The notes under the pieces are model-generated. The model did no database searches and was not told where the DNA came from. It saw only the letters and a list, made by a program, of their open reading frames with translations. From positions 1 to 64,000 of the forward strand of contig NZ_JPWF01000007.1 of the NCBI RefSeq assembly GCF_003326675.1: a stretch of DNA of 64,000 nt. The letters run 5' to 3'. The DNA comes from Thalassospira profundimaris (GTDB lineage Bacteria; Pseudomonadota; Alphaproteobacteria; Rhodospirillales; Thalassospiraceae). The first letter of the stretch is position 1; every line of letters begins with the position of its first letter. The translations under genes and the position numbers were made by a program. Of the stretch, positions 17,114 through 26,609 are shown piece by piece.

Positions 17114-17848
17114 CTATCGTGGCGGTAATTTCGGATCACTTTTCGGAAGTTGCGTGTTTTTACCTGCACCGGAAAGATCAATCTTCCCTAACTGGTTTCC
17201 ACTTGCTCCCGAATAATGCGCACTTGCCTGCCCGTATGCAGCTGCCGGATGGCGCGCATTGCCAAACACCTCACCGATAAAGCGCCAGATTTTCGGCACC
17301 AGCCAAATCAGCAAAAGAACGAAAACTGCAAACAACACAAAGAATATGGCCGGGTGGAACACCACCGTATAAAGCGCCCCGAACACCGCGACGTCCTCGG
17401 TAACCGATGCGAGACTGTTGGTCACGGGTTCCGGTGATGTATTGATCGCAGCACGGCTTCCCGCCTTGGTAAAATGGCTACCTGCGGCAATAGTCCCGCC
17501 AACCAGCAGGCTGATCATGGTTTGCGCTTCTTCGCCAAGCCCGACATCAAGGCCGCTTACAGCACCTGCGGCAAGCAATGCACCGGCCGGAATACGGATA
17601 AAGGTATGCAGCGCATCCCATAGGCTGTCGACCACGGGGATTTTGTCCGCGACGAATTCAATCAGATACAAAAAGATCGCAATCGCAAGCACCCACCAAC
17701 TGGCAAGAATCTGCAAATCGGATGGCAAATCGATGAAACCGAGATTGTCCATCATGCCAAGAACGACCACCGTCCCGTACAGATTGACGCCACTGGCCCA
17801 TGCACCGCCCATACTGAGTGCAAGCGTTTCAACAATTCCCAACGACAC
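17114..17848 (-). CDS. DUF4126 family membrane protein
   Basis: A 244-residue membrane protein with about six hydrophobic segments up to residue 195 and a polar, disordered tail (YGQASAHYSGASGNQLGKID). It matches DUF4126 by SMGGAWASGVNLYGTVVVLG at about residue 12, LYLIEFVADKIPVVDSLWDA at about residue 60 and AGSHFTKAGSRAAINTSPEP at about residue 121. The family is of unknown function. It is transcribed alone. Confidence 0.85.
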   Translation of the reverse strand: MSLGIVETLALSMGGAWASGVNLYGTVVVLGMMDNLGFIDLPSDLQILASWWVLAIAIFLYLIEFVADKIPVVDSLWDALHTFIRIPAGALLAAGAVSGLDVGLGEEAQTMISLLVGGTIAAGSHFTKAGSRAAINTSPEPVTNSLASVTEDVAVFGALYTVVFHPAIFFVLFAVFVLLLIWLVPKIWRFIGEVFGNARHPAAAYGQASAHYSGASGNQLGKIDLSGAGKNTQLPKSDPKLPPR

Positions 17849-17975
17849 GCCCTTTCTTTGACATATTCTTCACCAACAAGTGATTACGAGAAACTTACAG
17901 TTGTGATACATCACAAATCCAGAGCGTCCCGACACACGTATTGATGCCATAAGATGATCAATGAAAGGTATGACG

Positions 17976-18443
17976 ATGAACCGCAAGGGTAAAACTTCGA
18001 AAATCGTCGCGGCTGTTGCGATGTCTGTTTTTATGGCTGGGCCCCTAACATCGACCAGCGCACTTGCCATGGGAAGCTCCAACACCTGGACATCTGATGG
18101 GACCGACTTGTCCGCAGTATCCGAGCTTGTTGATACCGGCATGTATGATATGGCGATTGACAAGATCGAGATGATGCTTAAGGACGATCCCGACAATGCG
18201 GACCTGTTCAATTATCTTGCCTATAGCCAGCGCAAGACGGGTGACTTTGAAAGTGCCGCGCAGAATTACGAGCGCGCCCTGATGATCAACCCGGAACATG
18301 TCGGTGCGCTTGAATACCAAGGTGAATTGTTCCTGCAAACCGGCAAAGCCGAAATGGCCCGCGAAAATCTGGCACGTCTGGAACAGGTTTGCGGAACTGG
18401 CTGTGCTGAATATAAGGAATTGGCTGGAAAAATCGGCAGTTAA
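17976..18443 (+). CDS. Exported TPR-repeat protein
   Basis: A 155-residue protein with a signal peptide (about residues 1-31, ending TSTSALA) and two to three tetratricopeptide repeats from about residue 62 to 130, for example NADLFNYLAYSQRKTGDFES followed by AAQNYERALMINPEH. Two cysteines (VCGTGC) near the C-terminus could form a disulphide in the periplasm. AAAGG seven bases before the ATG at 17976 favours that start over 17961. Such proteins usually scaffold other envelope proteins. No partner is evident nearby. Confidence 0.75.
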   Translation: MNRKGKTSKIVAAVAMSVFMAGPLTSTSALAMGSSNTWTSDGTDLSAVSELVDTGMYDMAIDKIEMMLKDDPDNADLFNYLAYSQRKTGDFESAAQNYERALMINPEHVGALEYQGELFLQTGKAEMARENLARLEQVCGTGCAEYKELAGKIGS

Positions 18444-18573
18444 TTCATCGGAAAACCAACTGCCATTGAAAGCATGACTTCCAGCACCAACCTATTCGTT
18501 AGGATATCTTTTTAATCATCTTCAAAAACGTCATATATCGCCGCGATACTGACGTTTGAGGACAGGAAAAGAC

Positions 18574-18966
18574 ATGTCTGACGCAATAATGCGTAAAAGC
18601 TATACCGTGGTGTGTGTCCGCTCAACGGGCCAGCAAATGGACCTTGCGACCCTTTCGGACTACACCTCGGCGCTGAACTCCGCAAAAGAAGCGCTGACCA
18701 ACAAAAACAATACCGAAGTGCGGATTGTAGAAAGCAAATACGATCAGGCATCCCGCAAAGACAAGAAGCAGGTCATCAAAATCCTGACCGCAGAAAGCTC
18801 TGACAGTTCGACCGGCGCGTCACGGGCAACCCGTAATGGTCGCACCAATCAGGGAATTTCCCGTGAAACCGCCAATCGCGCAAGTAAAGGCATCATCAAT
18901 ATCGTCATTGCGATAACTGTGCTTGTTCTCCTTGCCGGTATCATGATCCCGATGATCACCCGTTGA
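18574..18966 (+). CDS. Uncharacterised tail-anchored protein with short N-terminal alpha/beta domain
   Basis: A 130-residue protein with no signal peptide. Residues about 8-72 form a small domain with strand YTVVCVRSTG, helix ALNSAKEALTN, strand EVRIVESKYD and a lysine-rich end. Then come a low-complexity linker rich in Ser/Arg/Asn (about 73-105) and a single C-terminal helix (IINIVIAITVLVLLAGIMI) followed by four residues, so the domain faces the cytoplasm. The N-terminal domain resembles the first 60 residues of the large protein at 55.5-57.2 kb. The ATG at 18574 follows AGGAAAAGAC. Function unknown. Confidence 0.7.
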   Translation: MSDAIMRKSYTVVCVRSTGQQMDLATLSDYTSALNSAKEALTNKNNTEVRIVESKYDQASRKDKKQVIKILTAESSDSSTGASRATRNGRTNQGISRETANRASKGIINIVIAITVLVLLAGIMIPMITR

Positions 18967-19132
18967 TCCGCCCGAATTCAAACGTGAATGCCAAGATCAA
19001 ATCATCTTGGCAATTTCCATTATCCACCTGATTTTTCACGATGCTTGACAGGAATGGTGCCGCTTGCAACAGTTGCTCCGTGCTGTTTTGCTGGCTATAA
19101 CCATGGCCGTAAACGAGATCATCAGGTGAAGC

Positions 19133-20506
19133 GTGAAAACAAAAGCTGCGATAACAAATAAAGACTTCCCGCTCCGCAGGGTATGTTTTACAGCCGCAGC
19201 ACTCTTGCCGCTTCTGTCAGCTTGTAGCACCGATGATTTCGGCTCGTCTTTGTTCGGAACATCTACCGAACAAACTGCAAGTATGGCCGCCCCAAAGGTG
19301 TCCGGCAGCAATAGCACTGTAAAAATGGACGCCGCATTCAATCATGCGGCATGCGGAGTGTTTTTCGGGCAGGCAAACACGACAGAAATTAAACAGGCCA
19401 CCAATACAGAAATTTCTCTTGATCGCACGCCTCAGGAAAACCTGATGCAGGCCATTGCGTTTGATATTGATGGCCAATATGAAAGTGCCCGGAAGCTCTA
19501 TGTTTGGCTGACCGCCTCACCGCCCGAGAACAAAATCAATCTCGATTGCGGTCAGGGCGTTAAATTGTCTGGCAACGTTAACGCACTTGCGCAGCGTCGG
19601 CTTGTCGCGCTGGATACAACGGCGCCGCAATTTGCCCGTTCCTCTGAAATCGAAACGGTCGTTGCTGCGGCCACGGTTGCCCCCGGCCCTGATCTTCCGG
19701 ACCCTCCGCATGTTGAACGTGATCGTCGTTTTTATGAAACCGGTGGCGTTGTCGTAGCTGAACCCGAAGACAGCACAAAACCAATCGAACGTATGGAGAT
19801 GGAGGTCAGTGACAACACGGCCAAACTCACCATGGTTGAACGCCGCAATCCGGTAGAACCGGTTCCCGCTGCGTCGACGGTATCGACTGTTGCAATGCAG
19901 CCCGCAACACCACAACAGCAAATGACGCCCGTTGTTATTGCAAGCACTGCTGCGCCTGCAGAACAACCATCCATGACACCTGTTTCTGCACCAGTTGTAA
20001 GCGCACCGACAATTTCCGGCGCAAGCGCGACTGTTGAACATGAAGGCGCGGTCGTCGCAAGCAATTCGCGCCCGACAGAACAAGGCCAACTGGAAATCGC
20101 AGATCGGGAAGAAGCGCCAGCCGCTTCGATGATAGAGTTGCCAATGGCGTCAAAATCTTCCACACAATCGGTTGCACAGCGTACTCAGCCCCCGACCACG
20201 CCAGTAAAATCTGCCAATATTGCACCAAAACAACCCAGTGCTGTGAATGGTCCCTACTATGCGGTGCAGTTGGCGGCATATCGTTCGCGCGAGCGCGCGG
20301 AAACAGCATGGACGACATTCCGGGCATCTTCACGCGGGGTTCTGAACAATGCCCCGCACGAAGTCATTAGCATCGCGATTGAAGGCAAAGGATTGTTCTT
20401 CCGTCTGCTGACCGGGCAGTATGCCGCAAAGTCCGAGGCAACAACCGCATGTGGGCAGCTGAAGTCGGTTGGTGTCGACTGTTTAATTCGTCGCGTAACA
20501 CCCTGA
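19133..20506 (+). CDS. SPOR-domain lipoprotein
   Basis: A 457-residue predicted lipoprotein with lipobox LLSAC (Cys31). The central 200 residues are low-complexity, rich in Ala, Pro, Thr and Val, and would be a flexible spacer across the periplasm. The last 75 residues form a SPOR domain (YYAVQLAAYRSRERAETAW; FFRLLTGQYAAKSEA), which binds denuded glycan strands at the septum. A DUF-like conserved helical region lies at about residues 65-150. The start is GTG at 19133. Role in envelope or division is inferred from SPOR. Confidence 0.8.
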   Translation: MKTKAAITNKDFPLRRVCFTAAALLPLLSACSTDDFGSSLFGTSTEQTASMAAPKVSGSNSTVKMDAAFNHAACGVFFGQANTTEIKQATNTEISLDRTPQENLMQAIAFDIDGQYESARKLYVWLTASPPENKINLDCGQGVKLSGNVNALAQRRLVALDTTAPQFARSSEIETVVAAATVAPGPDLPDPPHVERDRRFYETGGVVVAEPEDSTKPIERMEMEVSDNTAKLTMVERRNPVEPVPAASTVSTVAMQPATPQQQMTPVVIASTAAPAEQPSMTPVSAPVVSAPTISGASATVEHEGAVVASNSRPTEQGQLEIADREEAPAASMIELPMASKSSTQSVAQRTQPPTTPVKSANIAPKQPSAVNGPYYAVQLAAYRSRERAETAWTTFRASSRGVLNNAPHEVISIAIEGKGLFFRLLTGQYAAKSEATTACGQLKSVGVDCLIRRVTP

Positions 20507-20512
20507 TTATTA

Positions 20513-20863
20513 TTAATTTTCACGTTTCACGACTTCAACAACCGCGTCTTTGGATAAGGCAGAGTGCTTACGCATTCGAACGAGAACATCCGGCCTCGTC
20601 TTATCCCCGTGACGACGCAAGAATCCGGGCAGCCTTTCAAGCAGATACTCCACCTTTTCATTATGTCGATAGTATCGCCATCGAAGATACTGGATCAAAC
20701 GTCGCGTGCGTTTTGATCCCGCGGCCAACATTGGTAAACCAATAGCAATAAATACCATCCCAAAAAACGGTGGCGGCAAAGGCAGAAATATCAGGCCGAC
20801 TAGCAAACTTAGCGCCCCAGTCACCATCAAAGCCATTGATTTCAAACGTGGTCTTTTTCCCAA
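20513..20863 (-). CDS. Small two-helix membrane protein of unknown function
   Basis: A 116-residue protein with two adjacent hydrophobic segments (about residues 8-28 and 32-48, joined by LPLPPPFFG) and a basic cytoplasmic tail (RRLIQYLRWRYYRHNEKVEY). It resembles short putative transmembrane proteins (PGPGW-like) but I cannot assign it to a named family. It converges on the SPOR lipoprotein gene with only 6 bp between stops, so transcripts probably overlap. Confidence 0.65.
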   Translation of the reverse strand: MGKRPRLKSMALMVTGALSLLVGLIFLPLPPPFFGMVFIAIGLPMLAAGSKRTRRLIQYLRWRYYRHNEKVEYLLERLPGFLRRHGDKTRPDVLVRMRKHSALSKDAVVEVVKREN

Positions 20864-21030
20864 AACAAAACCTTGTGATTTTATCGCCGGTATCCCGCGC
20901 GCGCATTATCAACCGGGCATTTGGGCACACAAAAAGAATGTTCAAAGACATTTGATCAACAGGGGAATTGCTATTGTCGTGCGCTGGGTTACATTGCATC
21001 ACAAACATCCAATTTGATCAGGTGAAAGAC

Positions 21031-21675
21031 ATGCTTTCCGCCCTAAAATCCGACAAAGCACAAATGCCCACTGCTGATAACGCCTTGCCCGGGCGCGACG
21101 AAGCCATTGCTGTTGCTGAACGCAACGTTATCACCGGAAACCCGATGGTTGGCCCCTTCCCTGACAATCTGGAAGTCGCCGTGTTTGGTATGGGATGTTT
21201 CTGGGGTGCTGAACGTCTTTTCTGGAAGGCGCAAGGCGTCTGGAGTACCGCCGTCGGTTACGCGGGCGGATATACACACAATCCGACATACCGCGAAGTT
21301 TGCAGCGGCATGACAGGTCACGCCGAAGTCGTTCTGGTGGTATTTGATCCGGCCGTCATTTCCTATCAGCAGCTTTTAAAGCTGTTCTGGGAAAACCACG
21401 ATCCGACCCAGGGGATGCGTCAGGGAAATGACATCGGTACGCAATATCGCTCGGTTATCTATGTCACCAGCCCTGAGCAGAATTTGGCAGCAACGGCGTT
21501 ACGTGATGCCTATCACGGCGCGTTGAATTCCGCGGGCCAAGGCAATATTACGACCGATGTGGCTGAAGCACCGACCTTCTATTACGCCGAAGATTTCCAT
21601 CAGCAGTATTTGCACAAGAACCCTGACGGATATTGCGGGCTGGGCGGCACGGGCGTTTCCTGCCCCGGAATGTAA
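21031..21675 (+). CDS. msrA: Peptide-methionine (S)-S-oxide reductase MsrA
   Basis: A 214-residue enzyme that reduces methionine-S-sulfoxide in damaged proteins. The catalytic motif [11 protein letters not shown] is at about residue 55, followed by [31 protein letters not shown] and [22 protein letters not shown]-terminal Cys pair ([13 protein letters not shown]) probably supplies the resolving cysteines. The ATG at 21031 follows AGGTGAAAGAC; the frame is open further upstream but that part is unconserved. No msrB is adjacent. Confidence 0.95.
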   Translation: MLSALKSDKAQMPTADNALPGRDEAIAVAERNVITGNPMVGPFPDNLEVAVFGMGCFWGAERLFWKAQGVWSTAVGYAGGYTHNPTYREVCSGMTGHAEVVLVVFDPAVISYQQLLKLFWENHDPTQGMRQGNDIGTQYRSVIYVTSPEQNLAATALRDAYHGALNSAGQGNITTDVAEAPTFYYAEDFHQQYLHKNPDGYCGLGGTGVSCPGM

Positions 21676-21780
21676 TCAACAGGTTTGACAGGTTGTCAGA
21701 AACGGTCCGAATGACATCAAACTGATACAAATCAGATGCTTGTCATATTTTGCCATAGGTATATTCTCTGATCTATACAT

Positions 21781-23250
21781 ATGGCAAAGGACATACCAAA
21801 AGATATGCCGGGCCCGTTTCTGAATGACCGATATTTTATAGCACTTCACATCTCTTGGCTGTTGCTCGGGATGTGGCTGTGTGGCGGCGTTGAATATGCC
21901 CTTGCCTTGACCAACAACGACGTAAACCATCCGTCTCTTTCAACTTCATTTGTTTTCTTTTGCTCCGTTGCCATCGCGTTGGTGTTGCTCCACATCATGG
22001 TTCGGCGCAATGCGCGTTCACGCGAACGCTTTTTCGCCCGTCTTCCGGGACTTGTTTTCCGGATTGATGAGGCTGGTAAAATAGGTTTCGCCTCCAAACA
22101 CGGTCTTGAATGGTTTGGAGCAACAGATTCGGACAATCTGCACAATCAGATTTTTGACCCGGAAACCCTCCTGCCCCTCCGGCACAAGGCCATTGAAGCC
22201 AAAGGCGAAATACAGACCATTGAAATGTCTGTGAAAACCAATCACGGAGAGCAACGCGGCGTTCGCATTCAGATGCGTGCTTTGCCGCCATTCACCAGTG
22301 ATTGCCAAATTGACTGTATCATCTGGGATATCACCGAATTGCTTGAGGAACGCGACCGTCGCCGCGAAAGCGAAGAACGACTGAAAATTCTCGAAGCACT
22401 CAGCAATGAAGCTCTGTTCCTGCACGATGGTGGAAAATGCATTGATACAAACAATGCTTCGGAACGGATGTTTGGCTATTCCCGCAATGAACTTCTCGAC
22501 CTGAGCGCTGTCGATATCATCGCCAGTGAGACCTTGCCAATGGTCATGGCAAATATCCGATCCGGATATGACAAGCCATACGAAGCCATCGCCAAACGCA
22601 AGGATGGTAGCGAGTTCCCATGCGAAATAAACGGTCGGAATGTTTCAATTGACGGCAAGGTGCTGCGCCTTACCAGCTTTACCAACATTTCCGACAGAAA
22701 GCTGACAGAGGAACAAATACGGTTCCAAGCCAACCACGATGCGCTGACATCCCTGCCTAACCGCTATCTGTTCATGGACCGTCTCAGCTTTGCCATAAAA
22801 CTGTCTCAGCGCCGGCGGGAATGCTTTGCACTAATGTTCATCGATATTGATGAATTCAAATCCTTGAATGACAGTGGCGGTCATTCGACCGGGGACAAGG
22901 TTCTGAGCGAAATAGCCCGGCGTTTGACCGGAACATTACGCACCGTAGATACCGTTGCACGTATTGGGGGCGACGAGTTTACGGTCATTTTGCCAGGCAC
23001 CGAAACACCAGAAGATGCAGAACAGGTTGCCCGCAAACTTCATTCAGCACTTTCCGACACACCGATCAACCTCGGTGGCGACCTGTCACCATTCTACATC
23101 TCGGCATCCATCGGGATTGCACTTTATCCGGATCACGGTGAAACAGAGGATGAACTGCTATCCGCAGCAGATGACGCAATGTACGCTGCAAAAAAAAGCG
23201 GAAGGAACACCTTCCGCTTTGCTTCGGCTAACTGCTCGCGAACGCGCTGA
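21781..23250 (+). CDS. PAS-PAS-GGDEF diguanylate cyclase
   Basis: A 489-residue membrane signalling protein that should make cyclic di-GMP. Two N-terminal membrane segments (about residues 19-40 and 55-75) are followed by two PAS regions (about 80-190 and 200-310), then a GGDEF domain. The active-site loop is intact (ARIGGDEFTVIL at about residue 395) and an inhibitory I-site RTVD sits five residues upstream, so product inhibition is likely. There is no EAL domain. No clear Shine-Dalgarno precedes the ATG, so the start could be the in-frame ATG 24 bases later (21805). Confidence 0.92.
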   Translation: MAKDIPKDMPGPFLNDRYFIALHISWLLLGMWLCGGVEYALALTNNDVNHPSLSTSFVFFCSVAIALVLLHIMVRRNARSRERFFARLPGLVFRIDEAGKIGFASKHGLEWFGATDSDNLHNQIFDPETLLPLRHKAIEAKGEIQTIEMSVKTNHGEQRGVRIQMRALPPFTSDCQIDCIIWDITELLEERDRRRESEERLKILEALSNEALFLHDGGKCIDTNNASERMFGYSRNELLDLSAVDIIASETLPMVMANIRSGYDKPYEAIAKRKDGSEFPCEINGRNVSIDGKVLRLTSFTNISDRKLTEEQIRFQANHDALTSLPNRYLFMDRLSFAIKLSQRRRECFALMFIDIDEFKSLNDSGGHSTGDKVLSEIARRLTGTLRTVDTVARIGGDEFTVILPGTETPEDAEQVARKLHSALSDTPINLGGDLSPFYISASIGIALYPDHGETEDELLSAADDAMYAAKKSGRNTFRFASANCSRTR

Positions 23251-23267
23251 CGGAGCACCTTCCTCTC

Positions 23268-24029
23268 CTAGACCGGCATTCCACCATATTCACGGCTGAG
23301 ATCGGCACAAACGCGCCGGACCTTCAGGCCCAGTTGCTCAATATGATCATTTGGAATGCGCGCTGCCGGACCAGAAAGCGAAAGTGCTGCTATCGGGCTT
23401 CCTGTCTCGTCACGCACAACACCGGCAACACACCGCAATCCAACGGCGTGTTCTTCGTCATCAAGGGCGTAGCCGCGCTTGCGGGAACGCTCCAGATCCT
23501 TCTCCAGCGCCCCTTCAGACACCAAGGTCCGTTCCGTGATCTTGGGCAAGCCATGTTTGGCAACAACGGACTTCAGCTCTGCTTCCGGAAGGAATGCCAA
23601 CAGGGCCTTGCCTACACCGGAACAATGCATCAGGGCCCGACGGCCCGGCGTCACGAGGGCGCGCATCATCTTGCGACATTCGACCTGGGACAGGAAAATG
23701 ACCTCGCCCCCATCCGCCACAGCAAGGTTTACCGTTTCCCCACTGTCTTCCATCAAAGCCCGCATGTAAGGACGCGCAATCTGGCTCAGATTGCGGTTCT
23801 TGGTAAATGCATTGCCAACACTGAAGGCCTGCACGCCGACAAACCAAAGTGTCCGCTCGCCATCAAACGAAACATAGCGTTCATGCTGCATTGTGGTCAG
23901 CAATCGATGTGCCGTCGATGGCGGCAGTTTTACCTGTTGGGCAATTTCGGTCAGCGTCATGCCATCATCGCTTTCTGCAAGCGCATTGAGAATGCTTAAC
24001 GCCCTGACCAGTGATTGAACCTGCTGCAT
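23268..24029 (-). CDS. IclR-family transcriptional regulator
   Basis: A 253-residue regulator with an N-terminal winged helix (LTEIAQQVKLPPSTAHRLLT) and a C-terminal effector-binding domain (AVADGGEVIFLSQVECRKMM; MHCSGVGKALLAFL; GYALDDEEHAVGLRCVAGVV). The effector domain resembles the AllR/BhcR branch that senses glyoxylate or related acids; that is inference. It is followed 69 bp upstream by an unrelated membrane-protein gene on the same strand, which could be its target. Confidence 0.88.
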   Translation of the reverse strand: MQQVQSLVRALSILNALAESDDGMTLTEIAQQVKLPPSTAHRLLTTMQHERYVSFDGERTLWFVGVQAFSVGNAFTKNRNLSQIARPYMRALMEDSGETVNLAVADGGEVIFLSQVECRKMMRALVTPGRRALMHCSGVGKALLAFLPEAELKSVVAKHGLPKITERTLVSEGALEKDLERSRKRGYALDDEEHAVGLRCVAGVVRDETGSPIAALSLSGPAARIPNDHIEQLGLKVRRVCADLSREYGGMPV

Positions 24030-24098
24030 GCAGATACGTCTCCCTGAATTGGCCCGTTATGCGGGCCGCAATTTCACTATTACGTGAATATTATGGGA

Positions 24099-24911
24099 TC
24101 ATTCTGCTGTACGCACGGACTTTTGCTTCATCCAAACGAAAGTGGAATAGACAACCAGATAAACTGTCGCTGCGGCAAACGAAATCAACGTCCCGATATT
24201 CAGCCCCAGAACAGGATAGGTAAGTGATACTGCAAGGATGTATGTCCAAAGCGCGCCCATCCCTCGCGGGAAGTTCCGAACAAGCGTATGTACGGGCGCT
24301 GCACCATAGCTGAAATGCAATATGATCATTGTTGGATACAACGCGACCGGAAAACCTGACAAAATCCCCGACCATCGCGGCCCGATCAAAGCAGCAAGCC
24401 CACTGATGATCAGGACAATAATCGACGCAAGACCAGCACGGAAAAAGACCACCCGTTTGGTCACACGGACACGGTTCAGGATTTTGACGTTCTCGATCTT
24501 TCTAAACAGAACCAAAGCGACAAAAATAGCCCCCAGCAGAATAATTGCGGCCTGCGTCAAGGTCATAGATGTCAGTTGGAACAGCCACGAAACTGCAAAA
24601 TACACAATGAATGCCGAAAGTGAACTCAGCACAATCTGGGGAATAACCGGCAAGCTCACCAAACGTCGCGATGCATGAAAATATCCATACAGAAACGCCA
24701 GCGTCGCAATAAGTCCGGGCATCGCATAGACGGCACTTTCACTGGCAAATGTAATACCCTGCTCTACTGCTATGAAATACAGCAGGATTGCGGTTCCCAA
24801 CGGATAACCCGAAAGGATACCCGCTACACGTGGCCCGGCACGCTCGGCCAAAAATGACAGTCCAAGAACCATTCCGACTGAAACACTTAGCTTGGCCAAT
24901 ATAAGTTCCAC
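24099..24911 (-). CDS. Membrane protein with internal duplication
   Basis: A 270-residue membrane protein of about eight hydrophobic segments built from two halves. GPRVAGILSGYPLGTAILLY (about residue 26) recurs as GPRWSGILSGFPVALYPTMI (about residue 178), each after a membrane helix. Transporters often arise this way, but I do not recognise the family. The start is GTG at 24911 with GAGG nearby. It lies upstream of the IclR gene on the same strand, and a terminator separates it from the chemoreceptor-like gene. Confidence 0.7.
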   Translation of the reverse strand: MELILAKLSVSVGMVLGLSFLAERAGPRVAGILSGYPLGTAILLYFIAVEQGITFASESAVYAMPGLIATLAFLYGYFHASRRLVSLPVIPQIVLSSLSAFIVYFAVSWLFQLTSMTLTQAAIILLGAIFVALVLFRKIENVKILNRVRVTKRVVFFRAGLASIIVLIISGLAALIGPRWSGILSGFPVALYPTMIILHFSYGAAPVHTLVRNFPRGMGALWTYILAVSLTYPVLGLNIGTLISFAAATVYLVVYSTFVWMKQKSVRTAE

Positions 24912-25032
24912 GTCCCGTCACCTCGCACGCACAGGTCAATCAATGACAATTTATCAACAAATTGACTTTATCGCTATATGGTTTGTGTCGGACGGGCAAG
25001 CCCGAACCACTTTGCAATGGTCCACAATGCAA

Positions 25033-25068
25033 AAAGGCGGGACCGCCTAGGGTGCCCGCCTTTGATTT
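25033..25068 (-). terminator. Rho-independent terminator of the chemoreceptor-like gene
   Basis: AAAGGCGGG (25033-25041) pairs with CCCGCCTTT (25055-25063). On the minus strand the hairpin is followed by TTTTTGC. Confidence 0.85.
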
Positions 25069-25113
25069 ACATTTGCTGACTCATCCTGTACCGGCAGGAT
25101 AAACGCCTGATAT

Positions 25114-26199
25114 CTACACCGCCATTTTCTGACGCTGAACAAGATCCTCTGCCCGTTTTACATTTGAATAAGCAACATACTGGCTTTTCGACGCCGGTTT
25201 CTGAACAATCACCCCGCGCCACCCCAGACCGACATAGGTTTCGTATCCGGGCGTCAATGCCTGGGCGACAATCGTCTGATCTTCAATCAGATAAGCTCCC
25301 TTGTCTTCCTTGTTATGGCGCAGCGCCATATATTCGCCAAGTCGCATCATCGGATCGGAAGACGCAATAATTTTACAATCACGATCCACGATCATGATTG
25401 TTGTCCGTTCGCGTTCTTCATCAGGAAGGTTGATCGAGTTGACCACAGATTCCGCCTGCACCTCCCAGTCGAAAAAGATGCCCATCGCGCCGACAATCTG
25501 ACCATCCTCTTCACCACCGGCCCGAACTGCGGTTGCATAGGTTGCCACTGATTTTCCACCAAGAACATCAACATTCTCGATATCGGCAACAGCATATTCG
25601 CCGCCATTCTGTGTTGCCATTGCCTGGCGGAACCATGCTTTGTCACTGACGTCTGTACCAATAACATTATAGCGATCCGGACGACCGTTTGCGATCACCC
25701 GCCCGTTCTTGTCTCCCACCCACAAATCAAGATAGACGGTATAGGAATCAAGGATCACACCAAGGCGCTTGCAGGCAAATTTGCGGGTTGCCTCGTCGGC
25801 ATTGGCATCACAACCCTGCACGACCGCGCTATCGGTTGCCCACCAGCGGACGTCACAGCTGCGCTCATAAAGGTTGCGGTCAATTAATTCGATAACATAA
25901 AGCGCCAAATCAGAAAGCCGCGATCCGCGGACGATCTGGGCGGTTTTACGCAGCTCTGCCGCCTCTTCGACGAACAGTTCCTGCAACTCATTGGCAATGG
26001 ATGTGATTTTTTGGGAAATTGCGCTGACTTCGTTGGCAACGACGGCAAATCCTCTTCCGGCGTCCCCGGCGCGAGAAGCTTCGATCAAAGCATTCATCGC
26101 AAGCATCTTGGCAGTCTTGGTTACATTCTGAATTTCGTTCACTTTGGCAGTCGTTAGTTCCGACATATTCGTCGCGGCGTTCAGAATTCTCTCAGGCAT
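25114..26199 (-). CDS. Soluble chemoreceptor-like protein: signalling tip followed by Cache domain
   Basis: A 361-residue protein with reversed architecture. Residues 1-75 hold the methyl-accepting chemotaxis signalling tip (MLAMNALIEASRAGDAGRGF, then AVVANEVSAIS), the part that binds CheA/CheW. Residues about 95-350 form a Cache-like sensor (YLDLWVGDKNGRVIANGRPD; TDVSDKAWFRQAM; AVADIENVDVLGGKSVATYA; GAMGIFFDWEVQAESVV). There is no signal peptide, membrane helix, HAMP or methylation helix, so it should be cytosolic. AAGGGG precedes the ATG at 26199. It is monocistronic with no che genes nearby. Whether it joins receptor arrays is unknown. Confidence 0.8.
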   Translation of the reverse strand: MPERILNAATNMSELTTAKVNEIQNVTKTAKMLAMNALIEASRAGDAGRGFAVVANEVSAISQKITSIANELQELFVEEAAELRKTAQIVRGSRLSDLALYVIELIDRNLYERSCDVRWWATDSAVVQGCDANADEATRKFACKRLGVILDSYTVYLDLWVGDKNGRVIANGRPDRYNVIGTDVSDKAWFRQAMATQNGGEYAVADIENVDVLGGKSVATYATAVRAGGEEDGQIVGAMGIFFDWEVQAESVVNSINLPDEERERTTIMIVDRDCKIIASSDPMMRLGEYMALRHNKEDKGAYLIEDQTIVAQALTPGYETYVGLGWRGVIVQKPASKSQYVAYSNVKRAEDLVQRQKMAV

Positions 26200-26609
26200 A
26201 TGGCTTCCCCTTATTTTTGTGGTTTCACCAATCCTGCGGGTCTAACCGCTTTTGATCATCAGGTTTTTCTAAATCACACAAATCGCGTTGTGGATTAAAT
26301 ATCCTTTACTTTCAGACTTCTAGATCAACATTCCTTATCAATGAAGGTTTTGTGACACATAGGAACAAATCAGATACCCAAAACCACCCAATACAACCAT
26401 ATAGTTCACATTAAACTTGATCGGTCGATTTCAGTCTGAAGGCATAAAGGGGCGAACCGGGTTTCTTATATTTTCTCGGGCTATATCGCCGCAAAACAGC
26501 ATAAAATTCGATTCGGATTATTCAGATGCGCCCTGCGCTCTCGAATATCCTGTTTTCACCCGCCTTTAACGAAGGAAATTTCACAATCCCAGATCTGCAC
26601 AACCTGATC
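26200..26609. other. Intergenic region, no gene seen
   Basis: AT-rich stretch upstream of the chemoreceptor-like gene and downstream of the TauE gene. Only very short frames occur and none has a convincing ribosome site. I see no strong hairpin or repeat. It must hold the promoter of the chemoreceptor-like gene. Confidence 0.5.
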
